Source of the DNA: Betaproteobacteria bacterium RBG_16_58_11
GTDB taxonomy: Bacteria > Pseudomonadota > Gammaproteobacteria > Burkholderiales > Thiobacteraceae
Direction: 5' to 3'
Assembly (NCBI GenBank): GCA_001770235.1
Contig: MEQN01000108.1
Location: forward strand, 10,974-16,818
DNA: 5,845 nucleotides
In this document: positions 1-4,686 of the stretch, piece by piece
How the letters are laid out: each line of letters opens with the position of its first letter
How positions within the stretch are numbered: the stretch's first letter is position 1
Made by a program: the position numbers and the translations under genes
The notes under the pieces: generated by a model
Told to the model about the DNA's origin: nothing
Database searches by the model: none
The model's input: the letters and a program-made list of their open reading frames with translations, nothing else

Positions 1-160
1 CGTTGTTCAAGATCACCAGGTCAACTTCATGGCCACGATCTGCGCAATCTGCAAAGCCCAGTTCAGCAAGGTTCTACCCTACTACGGTTTTGAAATGGGT
101 ATGGTAGGTGGCATACATCAGCTGGTCAGCACCGCGATCCAGCTGGGCCCCAAACAATAA
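1..160 (+). CDS. dsrK: DsrK C-terminal end (partial): HdrD-like iron-sulfur subunit of DsrMKJOP
   Basis: Only the last 52 codons are present, read from base 2 to the TAA at 158-160; the start lies upstream of the window. The visible protein has the motif CAICKAQ with a CxxC pair (codons at 41-52), preceded by HQVNFMAT and followed by a conserved-looking VLPYYGFEM stretch and an amphipathic tail. This matches the end of the second CCG (cysteine-rich) domain of DsrK, a relative of the heterodisulfide reductase subunit HdrD that binds a non-cubane [4Fe-4S] cluster. DsrK is the cytoplasmic subunit of the DsrMKJOP membrane complex and is thought to act on the C-terminal cysteines of DsrC. The next gene, dsrL, follows after 42 bases. 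The identification rests on this short tail plus the unambiguous dsr genes behind it; another HdrD/GlpC-like protein is possible but unlikely here. Confidence 0.88.
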   Translation, partial: VVQDHQVNFMATICAICKAQFSKVLPYYGFEMGMVGGIHQLVSTAIQLGPKQ

Positions 161-170
161 CGTTTTAAGC

Positions 171-190
171 TAAACAAGTACGACTGTTTA
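171..190 (+). repeat. Short inverted repeat in the dsrK-dsrL spacer
   Basis: TAAACA (171-176) and TGTTTA (185-190) are perfect reverse complements separated by 8 bases. The right arm touches the dsrL ribosome binding site. The stem is only 6 bp, AT-rich, and lacks a following U tract, so it is not a terminator. It could be a weak mRNA structure or chance; no function is assigned. Confidence 0.25.
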
Positions 191-195
191 AGGAG
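190..195 (+). promoter_or_regulatory. Ribosome binding site of dsrL
   Basis: AAGGAG lies 7 bases before the ATG at 203, an ideal Shine-Dalgarno and spacing. It fixes the dsrL start. Confidence 0.85.
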
Positions 196-202
196 AATTC
201 AG

Positions 203-2149
203 ATGGCAGCCCCAAATCAACCAAAAACCGAAGGCCTGAGCTACCGCCGTTATAAAGATGGCGACAGCGAATCCAGAACGATGTCCAACTGGCTGTTCGA
301 GGGTGACGAAACGTATAAATGCCCTGAATATGTACTGACCACCCCACCGTGCCAAGGCAGCTGCCCTTCCGGTGAAGACATCCGCGGCTGGCTCAACATC
401 GTGCGCGGCATCGAAAAACCGCCCGCAGGAATTGTCTGGCAAGAATACGCATTCCGCCGCATAACTTCCGCCAACCCCTTCCCCTCGGTCATGGGCCGCG
501 TGTGCCCCGCCCCCTGCGAAAGCGGTTGCAACCGCAACATGGTCGAAGACAAAGTCGGCATCAATTCGATCGAGCACTTTGTCGGCGAATGGGCCATCGA
601 AAACAACATCGCCTTCACGGCGCCTGAAACCAAAACCGGCAAAAAAATCGCCATCATCGGTGGCGGCCCCGCTGGTTTATCGGTCGCGTATCAACTGTCA
701 TTGAAAGGCCATTCCTGCACGATTTTCGACGAGCACAAGGAACTGGGCGGCATGATGCGCTACGGCATTCCCGGCTTCCGTACGCCGCGCGAGATTCTGG
801 ATGCGGAAATCAAGCGTATTACCGATCTGGGCGTTGAAGTGCACACCAATACGCGCATCGGCACCGACATCACACTGGCCCAGCTGGAAAAGGACTACGA
901 CGCGATCTTCATGGGCATGGGCGCACAAAGCGGCCGCCCCTTGCCGGTTCCCGGCGCGGATGCGCCGAACTGCGTCACCGCAATGGCCTTCCTGCGCGCC
1001 TTCAACGACGGACGTTTGCAGCACGTCGGCCAGCGGGTAGTCGTGATCGGCGGCGGCGATACTTCCATCGACGTAGCCACCGTGGCGCGCCGCCTCGGCA
1101 ACATCACCAAGATCAACGAAAGCGACCGTCCCGAGTACGTGATCCAAGGTCATATAGCGCATGACGTAGCTTCCGTCTCCGCGCGTCAAGGCGCGGAAGT
1201 GGTGCTCATTACGCGCGCTACGATCGACAAGATGAATGCGGCCAAGGCAGAAGTCGAGCACGCACTGTCCGAAGGCATCATCATCAAAGGCGGCCTCACG
1301 CCGATCGCCGTGGTGATAGGCGCGGATGGCCGCGCCACCGCACTGCGCGTCGCCGAGTTCGAGGTGATCAAAAACGAAACAAAGATCAAGGAAGGCACGG
1401 AATTCGATATCCCCGCCGACCTGATCGTGTCCGCAATCGGCCAAGCAGTCGACTTCACCGGCATGGAGGATTTCGATAACGGCAAGGGGCTGATGAGCGC
1501 CGATAAAAACTACCGCGTGCCAGGCAAGGAAAAATACTTCGTGGGCGGCGACGTGTTGCGCCCGCACCTGCTCACCACCGCCATCGGCCACGGCTCCATC
1601 GCCGCCGACAGTATCGAACGCTTCCTGGCAGCGGAAGAGCTGGAAAAGCGGCCCAAGGTGGATGTGCACTTCTTCGACGTATATCGCAAGATGGTCGAAA
1701 AAGGCCTGAAACTTGAGGAGTATGACCACAAGCCTGAATGGGGCACCTCGGAAAAGAACTTCGCGATGCACAACTTCGAGGATCGTTCCTCGAAATATGT
1801 GATCCCCTCGAACGAACTGTTCCTGGGTCACTTCCCGCAGACAGCGCGTCATGTTCGTGATGAGATCAACCTCACCGCCGAGCAAGCGCTGGGTAATTTT
1901 GAAGAGCGTTTGATGACGCTGTCCGAGAAGGATGTGGTCGCGGAAGCCAAGCGTTGCATGAGTTGCGGCCTGTGCTTCGAGTGCGACAACTGCGTGATCT
2001 ATTGCCCGCAGACTGCCGTATTCAAGGTCAAGCGTGATCAGCAAACGACTGGCCGCTATGTGGACACCGACTACTCCAAGTGCATCGGTTGCCATATTTG
2101 CGCCGACGTGTGCCCGTCCGGCTACATCAAGATGGGTATGGGTGATTAA
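203..2149 (+). CDS. dsrL: DsrL: iron-sulfur flavoprotein, NAD(P)H oxidoreductase partner of DsrAB
   Basis: A 648-residue cytoplasmic protein related to the small subunit of glutamate synthase (GltD) with an added ferredoxin tail. The N-terminal part has FeS-type cysteines C40, C50, C54 and C101, C105, C109. An FAD-binding Rossmann fold starts at 148 (GGGPAG, 153-158). The second, pyridine-nucleotide Rossmann fold starts near 278 (GGGDTS, 283-288) and carries an insertion of about 30 residues (roughly 300-330) not usual in GltD. SAIGQ (410-414) and the YFVGGD strand (445-450) complete the flavoprotein fold. The C-terminus holds two [4Fe-4S] motifs: C585, C588, C591, C594, C597 and C601, then C627, C630, C633 and C637. 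In A. vinosum DsrL is essential for sulfur-globule oxidation and acts as NAD(P)H:acceptor oxidoreductase with reverse DsrAB. In the oxidative direction it would pass sulfite-forming electrons to NAD(P)+. The start is set by AAGGAG 7 bases upstream. The stop overlaps the dsrJ start (TAATG), implying translational coupling. Length and domain order agree with DsrL; GltD proper is excluded by the C-terminal ferredoxin and the neighbours. Confidence 0.96.
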   Translation: MAAPNQPKTEGLSYRRYKDGDSESRTMSNWLFEGDETYKCPEYVLTTPPCQGSCPSGEDIRGWLNIVRGIEKPPAGIVWQEYAFRRITSANPFPSVMGRVCPAPCESGCNRNMVEDKVGINSIEHFVGEWAIENNIAFTAPETKTGKKIAIIGGGPAGLSVAYQLSLKGHSCTIFDEHKELGGMMRYGIPGFRTPREILDAEIKRITDLGVEVHTNTRIGTDITLAQLEKDYDAIFMGMGAQSGRPLPVPGADAPNCVTAMAFLRAFNDGRLQHVGQRVVVIGGGDTSIDVATVARRLGNITKINESDRPEYVIQGHIAHDVASVSARQGAEVVLITRATIDKMNAAKAEVEHALSEGIIIKGGLTPIAVVIGADGRATALRVAEFEVIKNETKIKEGTEFDIPADLIVSAIGQAVDFTGMEDFDNGKGLMSADKNYRVPGKEKYFVGGDVLRPHLLTTAIGHGSIAADSIERFLAAEELEKRPKVDVHFFDVYRKMVEKGLKLEEYDHKPEWGTSEKNFAMHNFEDRSSKYVIPSNELFLGHFPQTARHVRDEINLTAEQALGNFEERLMTLSEKDVVAEAKRCMSCGLCFECDNCVIYCPQTAVFKVKRDQQTTGRYVDTDYSKCIGCHICADVCPSGYIKMGMGD

Positions 2150-2631
2150 TGATGCTTCGGCTGTCTAATCGGATGTGGAAATGGGCGGCGGGCATCCTCG
2201 CGGTGCTGCTGCTCTCGGTTGGCGCGTACGCTGCCTCCAGCACGACGGACAAGGTCAGCCGCACCGCCAAGCCCGAGATCGTGATCGACCGAAGCAAAAG
2301 CGGCGACAAGTGCGTGGAAGAAACCAGCTTCATGCGCAAAAACCACATGAAGCTGCTGATGCACCAGCGCGATGAAACGATGCACAAGGGTATCCGCACC
2401 GAAAAGCACAGCCTGAAAAAATGCATCAGCTGCCACGCCAGCAGCAAGGACGACAGCGTGCTCGGCAGCAATGAGCATTTCTGCCAGGGCTGCCACACCT
2501 ATGCGGCGGTCAAATTGGATTGCTGGGAATGTCACGCCAGCAAGCCGAAGCAAGCAGCGCCGGGCGCCGCCCCCGCTGTCGCCGCCACCGTGCCGGCGCC
2601 GGCTGCCAAAGTTGGAGCGGAATTAAAATGA
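2149..2631 (+). CDS. dsrJ: DsrJ: periplasmic triheme cytochrome c of DsrMKJOP
   Basis: A 160-residue cytochrome. Residues 1-28 form a Sec-type signal or anchor: basic R4, R8, K11, hydrophobic 13-25, and a possible AYA cleavage site after residue 28. In characterised DsrJ the signal may remain as a membrane anchor, so cleavage is uncertain. Three CxxCH heme sites follow: CISCH 92-96, CQGCH 112-116 and CWECH 125-129. C55 lies outside these motifs, in a KCVEETSFMRKNHM segment. It appears to match the cysteine that gives one DsrJ heme its unusual His/Cys ligation (Cys46 in A. vinosum). The last 25 residues are rich in Ala, Pro and Lys and look flexible. DsrJ sits with DsrO on the periplasmic side of the complex and exchanges electrons there; its physiological partner is not settled. 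The first ATG shares bases with the dsrL TAA; ATG at 2152 or 2173 are alternative starts, the latter still keeping most of the signal. The TGA stop overlaps the dsrO ATG. No clear Shine-Dalgarno is seen, consistent with coupling to dsrL. Confidence 0.95.
   Translation: MMLRLSNRMWKWAAGILAVLLLSVGAYAASSTTDKVSRTAKPEIVIDRSKSGDKCVEETSFMRKNHMKLLMHQRDETMHKGIRTEKHSLKKCISCHASSKDDSVLGSNEHFCQGCHTYAAVKLDCWECHASKPKQAAPGAAPAVAATVPAPAAKVGAELK
2614..2617 (+). promoter_or_regulatory. Ribosome binding site of dsrO
   Basis: GGAG inside the dsrJ tail lies 10 bases before ATG 2628. Together with the Tat signal beginning just after that ATG, it supports 2628 over the in-frame ATG at 2520. Starting at 2520 would add 36 residues translated from the dsrJ heme region. 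Confidence 0.6.
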
Positions 2632-3389
2632 ACGATAGCCAAGCTTCTCACCATTCCACCAGCGAAGTCGACGAACACCGCCGCAACTTTATCGGTGCGT
2701 CGGCCGCGCTGGCGGGTCTAACGGTCGCGCCCGGCGTCGTCGTTTACGGCCTCGCCCACGCCAAGCCCGACAGCGAGCCGGTCACCAACAAGGTACGCTG
2801 GGGCCTGCTGGTCGACGCCACGAAGTGCGCCGAGGGTTGCACCGATTGCGTCACCGCTTGCCATACCGAAAATGCGATACAAACCGGCGCACTTGAAACC
2901 GATCCGCATTGGATCCGCAAAGTTGAGTTGAAAGATATGCGCACCGGCCGCAGCCAATCACTGCCCGTGATGTGCCAACATTGCGAAGATGCACCGTGCG
3001 TGGATGTGTGCCCCACCGGCGCATCTTTCAAACGTGCCGATGGGATTGTCTTGGTTGATCGGCACATTTGTATTGGTTGCCGCTATTGCGTCATGGCTTG
3101 CCCCTACAAAGCGCGCTCCTTCATCCACGAAACGCTGACTGACCAGAACCCCGATGTACCGCGTGGTAAAGGCTGCGTCGAGTCCTGCACGATGTGCGTC
3201 CATCGCGTGGATCGCGGCCAGCAACCCGCTTGCGTCGAAGCTTGCTCCAAAGCGGGCCATAACGCGATTATCTTCGGCGATTTAAACGATCCCAATAGCG
3301 ACATCGCGCAACGCGTCGCGGGACATCCTACATCGCAATTGCGCGCTGATCTGGCGCTCAATCCTGGCGTGCGTTACGAAGGGCTTTAA
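2628..3389 (+). CDS. dsrO: DsrO: Tat-exported periplasmic ferredoxin with four [4Fe-4S] clusters
   Basis: A 253-residue protein of the NrfC/PsrB/HybA-like ferredoxin family. The N-terminus has a twin-arginine signal, HRRNFIG with R18 and R19, then a hydrophobic stretch 24-40 and a likely AHA cleavage site at 43-45, so the folded FeS protein should be exported by Tat. Four cysteine groups follow: C67, C71, C74, C78; C116, C119, C124, C128; C148, C151, C154, C158; and C187, C190, C202, C206. These would bind four [4Fe-4S] clusters in the paired pattern of this family. C183 is an extra cysteine next to the fourth group. DsrO is the periplasmic electron carrier of DsrMKJOP, connecting the membrane protein DsrP with the cytochrome DsrJ. 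Its ATG overlaps the dsrJ TGA (ATGA), and dsrP starts 3 bases after its TAA. The tail after the last cluster (about 210-253) is short, as in NrfC-type proteins. The dsr context separates it from NrfC or PsrB. Confidence 0.95.
   Translation: MNDSQASHHSTSEVDEHRRNFIGASAALAGLTVAPGVVVYGLAHAKPDSEPVTNKVRWGLLVDATKCAEGCTDCVTACHTENAIQTGALETDPHWIRKVELKDMRTGRSQSLPVMCQHCEDAPCVDVCPTGASFKRADGIVLVDRHICIGCRYCVMACPYKARSFIHETLTDQNPDVPRGKGCVESCTMCVHRVDRGQQPACVEACSKAGHNAIIFGDLNDPNSDIAQRVAGHPTSQLRADLALNPGVRYEGL
3379..3383 (+). promoter_or_regulatory. Ribosome binding site of dsrP
   Basis: AAGGG lies 9 bases before ATG 3393, inside the last codons of dsrO, and supports this start. Confidence 0.65.
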
Positions 3390-3392
3390 TCC

Positions 3393-4601
3393 ATGGCATC
3401 CATCACTTTCCGTGAAATCGAAGGCAGCAGCCCGCGCTATTGGTTCTTGCTCGGATTTATTGCACTGTTTGCCGCACTCGGCCTCGGCGCCGCCTATTAC
3501 ATGGAGCACCACGGCCATATCGTCACCGGCATGAATAACTCGATCGTATGGGGCACGCCGCATGTGTTCGCGGTTTTCCTGATCGTCGCCGCTTCCGGCG
3601 CGCTCAACGTCGCCTCCATTGCCTCGGTCTTCGGCAAGGTCATGTACAAGCCGCTGGCGCCGTTATCGGCCCTGTTGGCGTTTGCCCTGCTCATGGGCGG
3701 GTTGACGGTGCTGATGCTGGACCTCGGGCGAGCGGATCGCCTGATTGTCGCCATGACCTACTACAACCTGAAATCGGTATTCGCCTGGAACGTGGTGCTG
3801 TACACCGGCTTCTTCTCGATCGTTGCGGTCTACATCTGGACCATGATGGAAAAGAAGATGAACACTTACTCGAAAGCGGCCGGCATGGCGGCCTTCATCT
3901 GGCGCCTCATCCTCACCACCGGTACCGGCTCGATCTTCGGCTTCCTCGTCGCGCGTGATGCCTACAGCTCGGCCTTGTTGGCCCCGATGTTCATCATTCT
4001 CTCGTTTGCCTATGGCCTGGCGGTGTACCTGCTGGTGTTGATGGCGGCTTATACCTGGAGCGGCCGCCCCCTGGGCGATGCCGTATTGAAGCGGCTGGGC
4101 AAGCTGCTCGCCGTGTTCGTCGCGGCCGCGCTGTATTTCGTCTTTGTTTACCATCTCACCAATCTTTACTTCACCAAGCAGCATGCGGTCGAGCATTTCA
4201 TCTTGGTCAGCGGCGGCATTTACACTACCCTGTTCTGGGTGGGCCAAATTCTCATCGGCGGCATCGTCCCGCTGATTATTTTATTGAATCCAGCCCTGCG
4301 CGCCTCGCGCGGCTTACTGGTTGCCGCGTGCCTGATGATCGTGTTCGGCGGCTTGGCGCAGATGTACGTCACCATCATCGGCGCGCAAGCTTTCCCGCTC
4401 GACATCTTCCCGGGCTGGGAAGAGAAAAGCGCATTCTTCGACGGCGTGGTGCACCACTACGCACCCAGCCTGCCGGAAGTGCTGTTGGGGCTGGGCGGGG
4501 TAGCGATCGCGCTGGCCATGGTGACCTTCGGCATCAAAATTTTGCGCTTCATGCCGGATAGCCTCGCGGATGCGGAAGTTGATCCGCATGCCAAAGCATA
4601 A
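3393..4601 (+). CDS. dsrP: DsrP: NrfD-family ten-helix membrane subunit of DsrMKJOP
   Basis: A 402-residue, strongly hydrophobic protein. By eye there are about ten membrane segments: 16-36, 53-79, 89-110, 129-150, 166-187, 195-219, 236-254, 270-298, 307-330 and 361-384. This is the NrfD/PsrC architecture, two four-helix bundles plus two more helices. Members of this family bind quinone on the periplasmic side and pair with a Tat-exported ferredoxin, here DsrO encoded just upstream. In DsrMKJOP, DsrP is taken to exchange electrons between the quinone pool and DsrO/DsrJ; it carries no cofactor motif of its own. Charged or polar residues inside or beside helices that may matter include D110, R113, D115 and R116 after helix 3, and E267 and H268 before helix 8. 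The segment 331-360 is a polar loop with a GWEEKSAFFDG stretch. The start has a good Shine-Dalgarno and keeps the usual short cytoplasmic N-terminus. The TAA is followed by a structured 85-base spacer before dsrN. Identity is secure from fold plus context, not from a diagnostic motif. Confidence 0.94.
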   Translation: MASITFREIEGSSPRYWFLLGFIALFAALGLGAAYYMEHHGHIVTGMNNSIVWGTPHVFAVFLIVAASGALNVASIASVFGKVMYKPLAPLSALLAFALLMGGLTVLMLDLGRADRLIVAMTYYNLKSVFAWNVVLYTGFFSIVAVYIWTMMEKKMNTYSKAAGMAAFIWRLILTTGTGSIFGFLVARDAYSSALLAPMFIILSFAYGLAVYLLVLMAAYTWSGRPLGDAVLKRLGKLLAVFVAAALYFVFVYHLTNLYFTKQHAVEHFILVSGGIYTTLFWVGQILIGGIVPLIILLNPALRASRGLLVAACLMIVFGGLAQMYVTIIGAQAFPLDIFPGWEEKSAFFDGVVHHYAPSLPEVLLGLGGVAIALAMVTFGIKILRFMPDSLADAEVDPHAKA

Positions 4602-4610
4602 ATTCCTCGA

Positions 4611-4616
4611 AGGAGG
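4611..4616 (+). promoter_or_regulatory. Very strong Shine-Dalgarno before a 13-codon minigene
   Basis: AGGAGG, within A-AGGAGG-A at 4610-4617, is the closest match to the anti-Shine-Dalgarno in the window. It sits 4 bases before ATG 4621, slightly short spacing, and 70 bases before the dsrN start, too far to serve dsrN directly. Its exact complement CCTCCT occurs downstream at 4667-4672. Confidence 0.55.
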
Positions 4617-4620
4617 AAGC

Positions 4621-4662
4621 ATGTCCCCCAAACGCAATCTTCTTGGGCGGTTTCCGGCTTAA
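4621..4662 (+). CDS. Possible 13-residue leader peptide upstream of dsrN
   Basis: The reading frame MSPKRNLLGRFPA ends with TAA at 4660-4662. Visible support is the AGGAGG ribosome site 4 bases ahead. A hairpin begins inside the frame (4645) and its stop codon overlaps the right arm. The frame is the same as that of dsrN, which starts 24 bases after this stop. It contains no run of a single amino acid codon of the kind seen in classical attenuators, though two Leu and two Arg codons are present. It may be a translated leader controlling dsrN by reinitiation or structure opening, a remnant of an older dsrN N-terminus, or chance. No homologue is recognised. Confidence 0.35.
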   Translation: MSPKRNLLGRFPA

Positions 4663-4668
4663 CCGCCC
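4645..4668 (+). promoter_or_regulatory. Perfect 8-bp stem-loop in the dsrP-dsrN spacer
   Basis: GGGCGGTT (4645-4652) and AACCGCCC (4661-4668) are exact reverse complements with an 8-base loop, TCCGGCTT. The stem is GC-rich and stable. It is followed by TCCTGCGG, not a U tract, so it is not an intrinsic terminator. Candidate roles are mRNA processing or 3' stabilisation of the upstream dsr transcript, or translational control of dsrN. The right arm includes two bases of the anti-Shine-Dalgarno CCTCCT (4667-4672), so pairing of that element with AGGAGG (4611-4616) would compete with the last stem pairs. Confidence 0.6.
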
Positions 4669-4674
4669 TCCTGC

Positions 4675-4679
4675 GGGGA
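4675..4679 (+). promoter_or_regulatory. Likely ribosome binding site of dsrN
   Basis: GGGGA lies 7 bases before ATG 4687 and favours that start over ATG 4705, which has only a weak GAG upstream. The GGGG could pair with TCCC at 4683-4686 in a tiny 4-bp hairpin, one pair being G-U, giving slight masking. Confidence 0.5.
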
Positions 4680-4686
4680 AAATCCC

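Noticed and set aside
698..2095. 465-codon open frame on the minus strand inside dsrL
   Set aside because: It lies wholly antisense to dsrL, whose cofactor motifs are intact, and its translation shows no recognisable domain. GC-rich coding often leaves the opposite frame open.
2520..2627. Upstream in-frame ATG for dsrO, adding 36 residues
   Set aside because: The extension is Arg/Ala-rich, overlaps the dsrJ heme region, and would bury the Tat signal; ATG 2628 has GGAG upstream and the standard ATGA overlap.
3663..4247. 194-codon minus-strand frame in dsrP
   Set aside because: The predicted protein is unusually rich in His, Gln, Asp and Glu, the expected mirror of codons for hydrophobic membrane residues; dsrP itself is clear.
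4645..4680. Hairpin after dsrP as a transcription terminator
   Set aside because: No U tract follows the stem, and the operon normally continues through dsrN.
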